Below are positions 7,763 through 17,100 of a DNA stretch of 32,071 bases, in pieces (position 1 is the first letter of the stretch; the number at the start of each line of letters is the position of its first letter). Source of the stretch: an uncultured Flavobacteriales bacterium (GTDB lineage: Bacteria; Bacteroidota; Bacteroidia; Flavobacteriales_D; CALLUQ01); assembly GCA_938010565.1 (NCBI GenBank), contig CALLUQ010000024.1, positions 1-32,071 on the forward strand. Direction: 5' to 3'. The position numbers and the translations under genes are program-made. The notes below the pieces were generated by a model that made no database searches, had not been told where the DNA came from, and saw only the letters and a program-made list of their open reading frames with translations.

Positions 7763-8998
7763 ATGTTATATTCCTTGCTGCAAAACCGCAAAAGCACCGG
7801 CTCGGTCTCCAATTTCAGGCAGGAATTGTCGTGGGAAGAATTTGCGCGGCAAACCGATCGGTTTGCCACCTTTCTGGACCAACCGGGCTGGAACAGTTTT
7901 GGCCTTACTTTCGAATGTGAATTGGCTGCGCTGGCTTGTTGCATTGCCCTCAACAAGCTTCGGAAAACATGCCTTTTTGTGCCTTCCGATCACTCCCTTG
8001 TCACTCCCTGTGATGTACAGGTGCATGCCCTTCCTTCTTTCAGGCTGGAGATCGAAGAAAATGAAAACAAAAAAGCAGGATACGAAACCGATGCGCTGGT
8101 GCTCTACTCTTCGGGCACTACAGGTACTCCCGTAGCCAAAAACCGGTTGTGGGCAACGCTTACCGACAACAACCATGTGCCCGGTTTTCAGCCGGACACG
8201 CATTGGATCTCTGCATATCCGCTTGATGCATTTGCAGGTATTCAGGCCGCCATTTACGGATTGGCAGCAGCCGAACATTTGTATTTCATCCCACCCAACC
8301 AATACCTGCCATCTTTTAAAGCCGATGCCCCTGTTTTTGATTTGGTGATGGCTACGCCCACCTTTTGGAGAAGAAACTTACTGCATCCGGACCTGAACAT
8401 TCGGGTCCGTTCCCTTTCGCTGGGTGGAGAAACCGTACCACAAGTGCTGATCGACCTCCTGAAAGAACGATTGAAGGTTGAAAAAATAACCCATATTTAC
8501 GCTACCACGGAGTTGGGGTCTCTTTTTAGTGTTTCGGACGAACGGGAAGGATTTCCCAAAAGCTGGCTGGGAAACCGGCTGTCCAACGGAACTCAACTGG
8601 AAGCCATCGGGGAGGAGCTCTGGGTGACCGTTTCCGGAACGCAGGAGGCACAAAACACCGGAGATCTGATCGAAATTCGTGGGGATCGGGTGTGCTTTAC
8701 AGGGCGCAAGGAATCGATCATCAATGTGGGCGGACGTAAGGTATCTGCACATCGGGTCGAAACCGCTTTGCTTTCGATGGATGCCATTGCGGATGCCCGT
8801 GTGCAAGGAGCCCGAAACCCCATTATGGGCCAAATTGTTGTGGCAGATATCATCCCCCGCAAAGGGGCCGATGAGTCCCAAATAAGGGCCGACATCATCA
8901 CCCGATTTAAAAAACACCACCGGCCTGAGGAGCGGCCCATGCGCATCCGGTTTGTAGAAGAATTTGAATTGACCAGAACGGGTAAAAAGAAAATATAA
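7763..8998 (+). CDS. Short acyl/aminoacyl-AMP ligase (ANL superfamily), probable carrier-protein loader
   Basis: The 411-residue product carries the ANL adenylation motifs in order. The phosphate loop is YSSGTTGTP (115-123), lacking the usual Lys-Gly directly after the Pro and continuing VAK instead. The A5 motif is YATTELGSLFS. The A7/A8 hinge is TGDLIEIRGDRVCFTGRKES followed by INVGGRKVSAHRVE. The C-terminal LTRTGKKKI holds the catalytic lysine. At 411 residues it is markedly shorter than the usual 500-550, the loss being in the N-terminal subdomain. The expected reaction is ATP-dependent activation of a carboxylic or amino acid and transfer to the phosphopantetheine thiol of the preceding carrier protein. 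Substrate preference cannot be read by eye. Confidence 0.85.
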   Translation: MLYSLLQNRKSTGSVSNFRQELSWEEFARQTDRFATFLDQPGWNSFGLTFECELAALACCIALNKLRKTCLFVPSDHSLVTPCDVQVHALPSFRLEIEENENKKAGYETDALVLYSSGTTGTPVAKNRLWATLTDNNHVPGFQPDTHWISAYPLDAFAGIQAAIYGLAAAEHLYFIPPNQYLPSFKADAPVFDLVMATPTFWRRNLLHPDLNIRVRSLSLGGETVPQVLIDLLKERLKVEKITHIYATTELGSLFSVSDEREGFPKSWLGNRLSNGTQLEAIGEELWVTVSGTQEAQNTGDLIEIRGDRVCFTGRKESIINVGGRKVSAHRVETALLSMDAIADARVQGARNPIMGQIVVADIIPRKGADESQIRADIITRFKKHHRPEERPMRIRFVEEFELTRTGKKKI

Positions 8999-9001
8999 CA
9001 C

Positions 9002-9721
9002 ATGAAATACATCGTAGTTACCGGAGCATCAAAAGGGCTTGGACTGGCCATAACCGAGGCCTTGCTGGCACATGATTACGGGGTAATTGCCTTGTCGCGG
9101 AGCAAAACCGATGCGGTGGTTGAACTGGAAAAAAAATTTGATGATCGGTTCGAATGGATGCAGGTGGACCTTCAGAATACGGATGCACTGTACAGCCGGG
9201 CCGGAACGATACTGCACCGATATCCTGTTTATGGGCTGATCAACAACGCAGGCTATGTGCACGATCAGTTAGTGGTAATGAACAACCAGGAGGAGATCGA
9301 CAAAATGATCCGGATCAATTTTTCCGCTCCCATTGCTTTGAGCCGCTTGTTTGCCAAGCACTTTTTGATCCAACGGGAGGGCCGGATCATTCAGATGGGT
9401 TCCATTGCTGCTTTCAGGGCTTTTAAAGGCATGGCGGTTTATGCTGCCACAAAAGCAGGGTTGTCCGCTTTTTCAAAAGGACTTGCACAAGAAATTGGTT
9501 CGCGAAACATCACGGTGAACAACATTACACCCGGCTTTATTCCCACGTCCATCAATGCGCATGTTCCGGATCATCGCATGGATCACATTCGCAGGCGCAC
9601 CGCTCTGAAACGTTTGGCAGCGGCGGAAGATGTAGCAGAAGCCGTGCTTTTTTTGCTTTCCGATAAAGGCAAAAACATGACCGGGATGGATTGGGTAATT
9701 GATGCAGGGCAAAGTTTATAA
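9002..9721 (+). CDS. Short-chain dehydrogenase/reductase (FabG-like)
   Basis: This is a 239-residue classical SDR. The nucleotide loop is TGASKGLG (7-14), NNAG lies at 81-84, and the catalytic residues are Asn106, Ser134, Tyr147 and Lys151 within YAATKAG. Ser32-Arg33 after the second strand suggests NADP(H) preference. The C-terminus (NMTGMDWVIDAGQSL) matches FabG-type 3-oxoacyl reductases. It starts 3 bp after the ligase stop. In this operon it may reduce a carrier-bound or free ketone or oxidise an alcohol. No ketosynthase is encoded nearby, so a standard beta-ketoacyl elongation role is not supported. Confidence 0.9.
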   Translation: MKYIVVTGASKGLGLAITEALLAHDYGVIALSRSKTDAVVELEKKFDDRFEWMQVDLQNTDALYSRAGTILHRYPVYGLINNAGYVHDQLVVMNNQEEIDKMIRINFSAPIALSRLFAKHFLIQREGRIIQMGSIAAFRAFKGMAVYAATKAGLSAFSKGLAQEIGSRNITVNNITPGFIPTSINAHVPDHRMDHIRRRTALKRLAAAEDVAEAVLFLLSDKGKNMTGMDWVIDAGQSL

Positions 9722-9733
9722 AAGCCAAAAAGC

Positions 9734-10501
9734 ATGAAACAAAAGGTATTTTATGTAGGCGGTCCGCCCCGCTCCGGAACCACCTTTATCAGCGATTGGA
9801 TCACTCAGGCTCCGGAGGCGTATTGTGCCCATGAAATTTCTGCACGGATCTCGAACAAAAAAGACGAAGAGGTGGTGCAATTGTTGCTCGGATATGCCGC
9901 TTCGGGCAACGACCGCTACGGCAAACGCAAACAACGCGAGTTTTTGGACTGGGAAAACATCCCCGTTAAAAAAGCACCCGAGCAACTTGGATTCAAACAA
10001 CCTGTTGTTTGGCAAAACCCTGCGGATTGTCCTGCTGTGGCAGATCGGTTCATCGATCGCATGAAAGGAAAACGGATCCTGATCTTTCGCCATCCTATCG
10101 ATATGATCGCTTCTGCAAAACACCGCGAAAAAACCACCGCCAATTGGCCGGGTTATTCGGTGAAAGAGCTGTGTGCTTTTTGGAAATGTGCCTTTGAACA
10201 CACTCAAAATTGGGCAAAAGACCCGGATCGTTTGCACGTTGTACAATGGGAACGGTTGTTGTTGGATCACGATGCCGAGAAGGCTTTGCTCGAACGTTTT
10301 CTTTCGCTTAAGTTACCGCAGTTTGCCGGATACGAAAACAGTTCCGAATACTTCAAAATACTTCAGCGCACCACCTCTTTCGAACAAGGCGTTACGGGCA
10401 ATAAAAAACGAGAACTACTTTCGCCCCAGGAAGTGAAACAGATCAATCAACTGCTGGAAGCCTATCCTTCTTTTGGTTACAAAGCTACTGCCATCGCATG
10501 A
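9734..10501 (+). CDS. PAPS-dependent sulfotransferase
   Basis: The 255-residue product has the two PAPS-binding elements of soluble sulfotransferases. The 5'-phosphosulfate loop is GGPPRSGTTF (9-18) near the N-terminus, and the 3'-phosphate motif is FRHPIDMIAS (118-127). The C-terminal half keeps the WERLL and FLSLKLP segments common in this family. It would transfer sulfate from PAPS to a hydroxyl or amino group of an acceptor in the cytosol. Its stop overlaps the next gene's start by 4 bp. CysC, CysD and CysN, which make PAPS, are encoded later in the window. The acceptor is unknown. Confidence 0.88.
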   Translation: MKQKVFYVGGPPRSGTTFISDWITQAPEAYCAHEISARISNKKDEEVVQLLLGYAASGNDRYGKRKQREFLDWENIPVKKAPEQLGFKQPVVWQNPADCPAVADRFIDRMKGKRILIFRHPIDMIASAKHREKTTANWPGYSVKELCAFWKCAFEHTQNWAKDPDRLHVVQWERLLLDHDAEKALLERFLSLKLPQFAGYENSSEYFKILQRTTSFEQGVTGNKKRELLSPQEVKQINQLLEAYPSFGYKATAIA

Positions 10502-11355
10502 CCGTTTACTTTGCCATACTGACCTACAACAGAAGCAAAAGCCTGCTGCAATTGCTGGAGACCATTTTTAAACAAAGCCTGCCTCCGGGGGGTCGTTTTC
10601 AGGTGGTGATATGGGACAATTGTTCCGATGAAACGCATGTGCAGGCCTTCCGGAACTCTCGTTTCGGGGAGGTCGATCATGTTCGCTATATCATTGGAAA
10701 AGAAAACGCTTTTATGGTAGGAAAGCGCCATCTGGAAGATGCTGTTTTGGATTTGGGGCCCGATCCGAAAAACGACTATCTCGTTCATCTGGATGATGAT
10801 GTACAGCTTTCCGAAAGCTGGTTATCGCATGTGTTTCGGTGCATGGAACAACTCCGGCTGGATGCTTGCGGCTCGGTAGAAACCTGGAAAGGGCAACTGA
10901 TCTACAGCGGCCAGACCCACCTGCATACCACCGCAAAAACCGGAGATCTTTATCCTTTGAAAGTATGGAAATGGCAGTGGCAGGAAGTTCCGGCCAATGC
11001 ATCCGTTGCCGGAGCGGAAGTGGCTTTTGCCGGCCATCGGGCACTTTTGGTAAAGATGGCTGTTGCCGTACAGGTAAAGCACGACCCGCAAATGTTGATA
11101 GGCGGAGAAGATCTGGACTACAGCCTGGCCCTAAAAGCGGCCGGATTTCGCATAGGCATTGCCCACCAGGCACTGATATATCATCGCTTACTAAAAGAAG
11201 AAGACGCACACAACTTCCGGTCGCCCGATAAGATCCTCCATTCGTGGAAACACTTTCACCAAAAATGGGGGTTTGTGCGAAACAACGTCGACCGGGAACT
11301 TCAAATCGTACGTGAAGCATGGCTTAAAACCGCTGCAGAATGGTGCGGAAAGTAG
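10498..11355 (+). CDS. Family 2-like glycosyltransferase (GT-A fold)
   Basis: The 285-residue product starts with VYFAILTYNRSKSLLQLLET, the first strand and helix of GT2 enzymes. A metal-binding DxD-type motif (HLDDDVQL, Asp99-Asp101) and a catalytic-base region GGEDLDYSLALKAAGFRIG follow. No membrane segment is seen, so it is a soluble or peripheral transferase using a nucleotide-sugar donor. The start overlaps the sulfotransferase stop (ATGA). It is the last gene of the operon, followed by a weak terminator-like hairpin. It probably adds a sugar to the pathway product. Confidence 0.88.
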   Translation: MTVYFAILTYNRSKSLLQLLETIFKQSLPPGGRFQVVIWDNCSDETHVQAFRNSRFGEVDHVRYIIGKENAFMVGKRHLEDAVLDLGPDPKNDYLVHLDDDVQLSESWLSHVFRCMEQLRLDACGSVETWKGQLIYSGQTHLHTTAKTGDLYPLKVWKWQWQEVPANASVAGAEVAFAGHRALLVKMAVAVQVKHDPQMLIGGEDLDYSLALKAAGFRIGIAHQALIYHRLLKEEDAHNFRSPDKILHSWKHFHQKWGFVRNNVDRELQIVREAWLKTAAEWCGK

Positions 11356-11357
11356 CC

Positions 11358-11377
11358 ATCCGGTGCGGATTGTTTTT
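11358..11377 (+). terminator. Weak intrinsic-terminator-like hairpin after the biosynthetic operon
   Basis: ATCCG (11358-11362) pairs with CGGAT (11366-11370) over a GTG loop and is followed by TGTTTTT. It begins 2 bp after the glycosyltransferase stop. The stem is only 5 bp, so efficiency is doubtful. Confidence 0.35.
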
Positions 11378-11485
11378 CATCTTTTCGCCTCTAAATGTAT
11401 AAGTTAAACATACTTTAGCTGTATTGAAGCCCGACGATCGAAACCCGATTTTTTCATGTTTTCCGATGAAGCCCTGAATTATCAG

Positions 11486-11514
11486 CTCCATTGTCCATTT
11501 CTCCATTCTCAATT
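11486..11514. repeat. Degenerate 7-bp tandem repeat (CTCCATT-like)
   Basis: Four near-identical heptamers stand in a row: CTCCATT (11486), GTCCATT (11493), CTCCATT (11501, after one extra T) and CTCAATT (11508). The array sits 20 bp before the left end of the insertion sequence. A second array with the same unit type lies at 31067-31150. Confidence 0.6.
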
Positions 11515-11533
11515 AAAAATCATTACTTTTAAG

Positions 11534-11551
11534 ACAATACTTCGCTAAAAA
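11534..11551. repeat. Left terminal inverted repeat of the insertion sequence
   Basis: The sequence is ACAATACTTCGCTAAAAA. It is identical to the reverse complement of the right end, and the match stops at the next base. Confidence 0.9.
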
Positions 11552-11553
11552 CT

Positions 11554-12795
11554 CTATGCTGCAATCTTCCCAAATCTTAGAAACTTGTTGAAGATGTATT
11601 TATTTTTGAGAAGTTTGGTGTTTACCCCGAACATTTTAATAAATCGATCCAGCATCATTTGGTTATTAAACAATGTTTTAACATCACTCATTGAAAAGGC
11701 TACTTCCTCTTTGGTGTTACTATCTTTTTTGGGTATCCAATACACTATCTTAGCCACATTGATGGCAGTGAGTGCCATATTCCAATGAAAGTCTAATTTA
11801 TTTTTACTTCTAGCCTGACAATCATTTAATCCTGTAAATTGTTTGGCATCTCTGTACAAGAATTCAATTTGAAATCTCAAACGATACATTTTCAGTATCT
11901 GCTGCCAATGTTGAGTCAAATCGGTACTAAAGTAAATTTTGTGAGACAGGATTCCCTTCTTAATTGTTGTATAGACAATTACGGTATTAATTGTTCTTTT
12001 CAAGGTTTTATGCCTTGCTTTTAACCAGTAAATTTTCTCACCGTCAACCTCTGATACTAATGTAGCGTGTTTTACCTCTAGATTTTGATAATTCACCTTA
12101 CCGTCAAACTTCTTTTTTCTTCCTTTGCCCTTTGATTGTTCTCCTGTAAAAAGATACTGCATATTGGCATCATCTCTGAGCCTTGAAACCACATGAAAAC
12201 CTGCCATTGTCATAGGGTTTATAAAAGTAATTTTGGAAAAATAAGCATCTGCCACCCAATACTTTGACAGGGCTAATAATTGTGCTTTTTGTTCCAAAAG
12301 TTTACGGACATAAAAACTGATTAAGGTTTCATTGTCTTTCAATTCCACTGTTTGAAAGCTTGTCAGGTGAAAGGCTGTTTTTCTTAACAAATCCAAAGCA
12401 GCCACCCCACAAAGTTCCAACCCCCACTTTGTAGCACCTGCACAACCACTCCAAAAATAACCTACTCCAGGAGTTTTCTTTCCTGATTTAGAAATGTAGC
12501 TTGGATCAAAAGCTATGGCGGTTGCACCTTTTAAGTGTGTGCTTAGGAGTACCTTGTTAAAAGATAGAAAATCGAAAGATTGTTCAAAGAAGTATCGAAA
12601 ACGCTGTTCACATTTTTCTGAAAAACGTGCTAATTGTAAGAAATTGATTTTTCCTCTGATGCTTAAAAATAAAATGAGAATGTTACAGAAACTGTTAGGA
12701 ATTCTGCGATCTATTTTTTCTTCGATTTGTGCAAATGTGGAAAAAACAATACCTTTCAGTTCGAATAACTCTTGATTTTTGGCATTATGGATCAT
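11554..12795 (-). CDS. IS4-type DDE transposase
   Basis: The 413-residue protein carries the DDE triad in the IS4 arrangement. The first Asp is in AIAFDPSYISKSGKK, the second in YWVADAYFSK, and the Glu is in a perfect YREK signature (YRLRFQIEFLYRDAKQF; Y-2-R-3-E-6-K). The length is normal for the family and there is no internal stop or frameshift, so it may be active. It starts at ATG 12795 and ends three bases inside the left terminal repeat. It cuts and pastes the surrounding element by binding the 18-bp ends. Confidence 0.92.
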   Translation of the reverse strand: MIHNAKNQELFELKGIVFSTFAQIEEKIDRRIPNSFCNILILFLSIRGKINFLQLARFSEKCEQRFRYFFEQSFDFLSFNKVLLSTHLKGATAIAFDPSYISKSGKKTPGVGYFWSGCAGATKWGLELCGVAALDLLRKTAFHLTSFQTVELKDNETLISFYVRKLLEQKAQLLALSKYWVADAYFSKITFINPMTMAGFHVVSRLRDDANMQYLFTGEQSKGKGRKKKFDGKVNYQNLEVKHATLVSEVDGEKIYWLKARHKTLKRTINTVIVYTTIKKGILSHKIYFSTDLTQHWQQILKMYRLRFQIEFLYRDAKQFTGLNDCQARSKNKLDFHWNMALTAINVAKIVYWIPKKDSNTKEEVAFSMSDVKTLFNNQMMLDRFIKMFGVNTKLLKNKYIFNKFLRFGKIAA

Positions 12796-12873
12796 ACATA
12801 AAGATACTGAAAACCAAATAGTTATTCAACTCTTTAGTCGCCTATTTTTTTGAAATTCAGCCAATTAAAGAAC

Positions 12874-12891
12874 TTTTTAGCGAAGTATTGT
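12874..12891. repeat. Right terminal inverted repeat of the insertion sequence
   Basis: The sequence is TTTTTAGCGAAGTATTGT, the exact reverse complement of the left end. A near copy of this end stands alone at 30857-30873. Confidence 0.9.
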
Positions 12892-13138
12892 AAAGAACAA
12901 AAAACAGATATTGATGCGGGTTATTTTTCTGACTGAAAATTGCCTGAGCAAACAAACCCAACAACCAATTAAAGCGGAACATCGTTAGAGCCGGAACAAC
13001 CAGAAAGCAGGATGGAACCATCCATGCCCGAAGAGGCTACTCAAAATTTAAACGCACCTGCCTTGTAAAATGCCACTTTTCCATTGCGATTTGCAGGAAT
13101 AACACCGATATTTACCCCCTTTCTCCAAATGTTTTTAA

Positions 13139-14167
13139 ATGAGCAAAATAACTACTCTCGACCAGTTTATCGTTAAAAAGCAAGCCGATTTCGCCTTTGC
13201 CGGCGGAGAACTTTCCCAATTGTTAAGTTCGATACAACTGGCTTCAAAAATTGTAAGCCGCGAAGTGAACAAGGCCGGTTTGGCCCATCACATTCTTGGG
13301 TCGGCAGGAAAAGAAAACGTACAAGGCGAAGACCAACAGAACCTGGATGTTTTTGCAGACGATCAGTTTATAGCCGCGTTCAAAGCTCAGGGCGAAGTGT
13401 GTGGAGTTGCATCGGAAGAAAACGATCACTTTATTGCTTTTGACGAAGAAACATGCCAAAACGGAAAATATGTGATCCTTATCGATCCGCTCGACGGATC
13501 TTCCAACATTGATGTCAATGTTTCCATCGGAACCATTTTTTCCATTTACCGACGGATCACCCCGGTAGGTACAAAGGCCCAAAAAGAAGATTTCCTACAA
13601 CCGGGAATTCGGCAGGTGGTTGCCGGATACGTAATTTACGGGTCTTCGACGATGCTGGTTTATACCACCGGTGCCGGCGTAAACGGATTTACATTCGACC
13701 TTTCCATAGGGGTTTTCTGCCTTTCGCATCCCAACATGCAGATCCCCGTACAAGGAAAGATTTATTCGGTGAACGAAGGAAATTTTCATGCCTTTACCAA
13801 CGAAGGGGTCCGCGAATACATCCGCTGGTGCCAATCCGTCAACCCAAATGAAGGCAAAAAACCATACACTGCCCGTTATATTGGTTCGTTGGTAGCCGAT
13901 TTTCACCGAAACCTGATCAAAGGAGGAGTATACCTGTACCCGGCTACCCAAAATGCTCCCGAAGGGAAATTGCGTTTGAACTACGAATGCAACCCAATGG
14001 CCTTTCTCATTGAGCAAGCAGGTGGAAAAGCCACCGATGGAAAACGCAGAATTATGGAGATCACTCCCGGTGAATTGCACGAACGCGTTCCGCTCATTAT
14101 TGGTTCGAAAGAAATGGTGGAAGATGTGGAAAACCGCATGAACCAACATGCAGAAGTATCGGCCTGA
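13139..14167 (+). CDS. fbp: Fructose-1,6-bisphosphatase, class I
   Basis: The 342-residue product is full length for class I FBPase. It contains the signature [12 protein letters not shown] (from Asp116) that holds the catalytic metals, a [20 protein letters not shown] substrate region, and a C-terminal [12 protein letters not shown] segment. It hydrolyses fructose 1,6-bisphosphate to fructose 6-phosphate in gluconeogenesis in the cytosol. It begins a new transcription unit downstream of the insertion sequence; the 247 bp before it (12892-13138) hold no gene. Its end is 22 bp from the chosen start of mfd, so the two may be cotranscribed. Confidence 0.95.
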   Translation: MSKITTLDQFIVKKQADFAFAGGELSQLLSSIQLASKIVSREVNKAGLAHHILGSAGKENVQGEDQQNLDVFADDQFIAAFKAQGEVCGVASEENDHFIAFDEETCQNGKYVILIDPLDGSSNIDVNVSIGTIFSIYRRITPVGTKAQKEDFLQPGIRQVVAGYVIYGSSTMLVYTTGAGVNGFTFDLSIGVFCLSHPNMQIPVQGKIYSVNEGNFHAFTNEGVREYIRWCQSVNPNEGKKPYTARYIGSLVADFHRNLIKGGVYLYPATQNAPEGKLRLNYECNPMAFLIEQAGGKATDGKRRIMEITPGELHERVPLIIGSKEMVEDVENRMNQHAEVSA

Positions 14168-14189
14168 GCCTTTCTATTCGCATAAAAAA

Positions 14190-17100
14190 ATGACACTTGA
14201 AGCACTCAGAAACTGCTATAACAACGTAGCAGACATTCATATTTTATCGGAAAAATTAAACGCTGCCGGTCAGCGCATTCACATACGCGGAGGAGTAGGC
14301 TCTGTGAATGCCTTTATTGCCAGTGCCGTTTTACGACGGACCTCCGGCACCCATCTTTTTTTATTGAATGATAAAGAAGAAGCCGCCTACTTTCAGAATG
14401 ATCTTGAAAATCTGAATGAAAAAGAGTTGCGGGTGCTTTTCTTCCCATCGGCCTACCGCCGGGCTTACCAGATCGAAGAAACGGATAATTCCAACGTGGT
14501 ACTGCGTGCCGAAGTACTCAACGAGATCAACCGGCGTACCAAACGGACCATTATTGTTTCATACGGTGCCGCTTTACATGAAAAAGTAGTTACCCGTAAA
14601 GAACTCGCCAAAAACACCCTTGAAGTGAAAGTGGGAGAATCGTATACAATCGATTTCCTCAATGAACTGTTAATTGAACTGGAGTTCCACAAAACGGACT
14701 ATGTATATGAACCCGGGCAGTTTTCGGTACGGGGTGGCATTGTCGATATTTTTTCTTTTTCCAACCGGGAACCTTTCCGGATAGAATTTTTTGGTGATGA
14801 TGTAGAGAGCATCCGAACATTTGACCCCATCAGCCAGCTTTCAACCAAACCATTGAAAAAGTGTTCGGTAGTACCCAACCTGCAAACCGGCATGCAGGAA
14901 GAAAAACGCCAGACTTTTCTGGAGTACCTCTCCAAAGACACCGTAGTCTGGATAAAAGATGTTCGCCTGATCGCTCATCAACTGGAAAAAGAATTTGATC
15001 TGGCCGAACGGGTTTACGAAAAACTCGACTCGCCGCTCCACCACCTCAAACCGGACCAAGCATATAATTCTCCCCAAAATTTTAAACGGAATATCGAGTC
15101 GTTTTCTGTGGTGGAATTTGGCCAGCACTTTCATTTTCAACCTACTTTTGAGTTGCCTCTGAGGGTAGTCCCTCAACCGGTGTTCAACAAGAATTTTGAC
15201 CTGCTTGCGGAAGACTTACAGGCCAAAATGAAAGAACAGTATCTCACAGTAATCGCAGCAGCAAACCCCAAACAGGTAGAACGCCTGTACCGCATTTTTG
15301 AAGACAAGGAAGTCCGCGTAGATTTTAAACCCATTGTACTGGGCATCCAACAAGGCTTCATCGACCGGGAACAGAAATTGGCCGTATACACCGATCACCA
15401 GATCTTTGAGCGTTACCACCGTTTCCGGATGAAGGAAGGGTTTAAGAAAACCAAAGAGGCCATTACGCTGAAAGAAGTGCTTCATCTGCAAAAAGGCGAT
15501 TTTGTGGTACACATCGACCATGGTGTGGGCCGTTTTTCGGGGTTGGAAGCCTTGGATGTGAATGGCAAAAAGCAGGAAGCCATCCGGCTCGTGTATAAGA
15601 ACAACGACATTTTGTATGTCAGCATTCATGCTTTGCACCGCATTTCGCGCTATACCGGCAAAGACGGTACCGAACCCACCCTCCACAAAATTGGCGGATC
15701 GGCCTGGCAAACCGCTAAAAGGAAAACCCAGACGCGAATTAAAGAGCTGGCTTTTAACCTCATTCGTTTATATGCCCGGAGAAAAGCCAAAAAAGGTTTT
15801 GCCTATTCTCCCGATACTTACCTCCAGCATGAACTGGAAGCTTCTTTTATTTACGAAGACACCCCGGATCAACTTAAGGCCACACAGGCCGTTAAAAAGG
15901 ACATGGAATCGGAGGCTCCCATGGACCGCCTGATCTGTGGCGATGTAGGCTTCGGAAAAACGGAAATTGCCATCCGTGCTGCTTTTAAAGCAGTAGCCGA
16001 TAGCAAACAGGTTGCGGTTTTAGTTCCTACTACCATCCTCTCGCTTCAGCATTACAAAACCTTCAACGAACGTCTGAAAGACATGCCGTGTTCGGTGGCT
16101 TACATCAACCGCTTTGTTTCCAGAGCCAAGGTAAAGGAAATTCTGAAACGTTTGCAAGAAGGCCGGATCGATATTCTGGTGGGTACCCATCGGATTGTAG
16201 GCAAGGATGTCCGTTTTAAAGACTTGGGGTTGCTCGTGATTGATGAGGAACAAAAGTTTGGTGTTTCCATCAAAGACAAACTCAAAACCTTCAAAGTGAA
16301 TGTAGATACACTCACTTTATCGGCTACACCCATTCCGAGAACACTGCAATTCAGTATGATGGGAGCCAGAGATCTATCGGTTATCAATACGGCTCCTCCC
16401 AACCGTTATCCTGTGCAAACTTCCCTTATTACACTGAACGAAGCATCCATTCGCGATGCCATTATGTACGAAGTGAGTCGGGGAGGGCAGGCATTTTTTG
16501 TGCATAACCGCGTACAAAACATCCAGGAAGTGGCCGGAATGATCCAACGGTTGTGTCCGGATATTCGTTTGGCGATCGGCCATGGCCAAATGGAAGGCAA
16601 AAAGCTGGAAGAAGTGATGATCGATTTTATGGATGGCCTTTACGATGTATTACTGGCCACTACCATCATCGAATCCGGCATCGATGTTCCCAATGCCAAT
16701 ACAATGATCATCAACCATGCACAAAACTTTGGTTTGAGTGATCTGCACCAATTGCGTGGCCGTGTAGGCCGTTCGAATAAAAAAGCATTCTGTTACTTGA
16801 TTGCACCGCCATCGGCCGCACAAACCGAAGAAGCCCGCAAACGCCTGAATGCCATCATACAATTCTCGGAACTCGGAAGCGGTTTTAACATTGCAATGCG
16901 CGATCTGGATATTCGCGGAGCAGGAGACCTGCTTGGAGCCGACCAAAGCGGTTTCATCGGCGATATCGGATTTGAAACGTACAAACGCATTCTGGATGAA
17001 ACATTACAAGACCTGAAAAAGAATGACTTTAAGGAGTTGTTTAAGGACGAAACCGATACCGGTTATATAAAAGATTTTCAACTCGAAACCGATTTGGAGC

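Larger units (their letters stand above)
11534..12891 (-). mobile_element. IS4-family-type insertion sequence, apparently complete
   Basis: A 1358-bp element is bounded by perfect 18-bp terminal inverted repeats (11534-11551 and 12874-12891). It contains one intact transposase gene on the minus strand that fills nearly all of it. Its base composition is visibly more AT-rich than the flanking genes. No direct repeat of 3-12 bp is seen at the two outer junctions (AAG on the left, AAAGAAC on the right), so either the target duplication has been lost or the flanks were rearranged. It separates the biosynthetic operon from fbp. Confidence 0.92.

Noticed and set aside
2161-9721. Sulfonolipid (capnine-type) pathway, because a fold II PLP enzyme, a fold I PLP enzyme, a carrier protein and an SDR occur together
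   Set aside because: The fold I domain resembles cystathionine gamma-synthase rather than the alpha-oxoamine synthase needed for cysteate acylation, and the ligase, sulfotransferase and glycosyltransferase are not part of that pathway. It remains only a distant possibility.
11531-12895. AAG/AAAG at the IS junctions as a target-site duplication
   Set aside because: The left flank ends AAG and the right flank begins AAAGAAC; no direct repeat of useful length aligns at the exact element borders.
14148-14189. Upstream ATG as the mfd start
   Set aside because: It overlaps fbp and adds 14 residues ([14 protein letters not shown]) that look unlike Mfd N-termini; the ATG at 14190 gives a family-like start.
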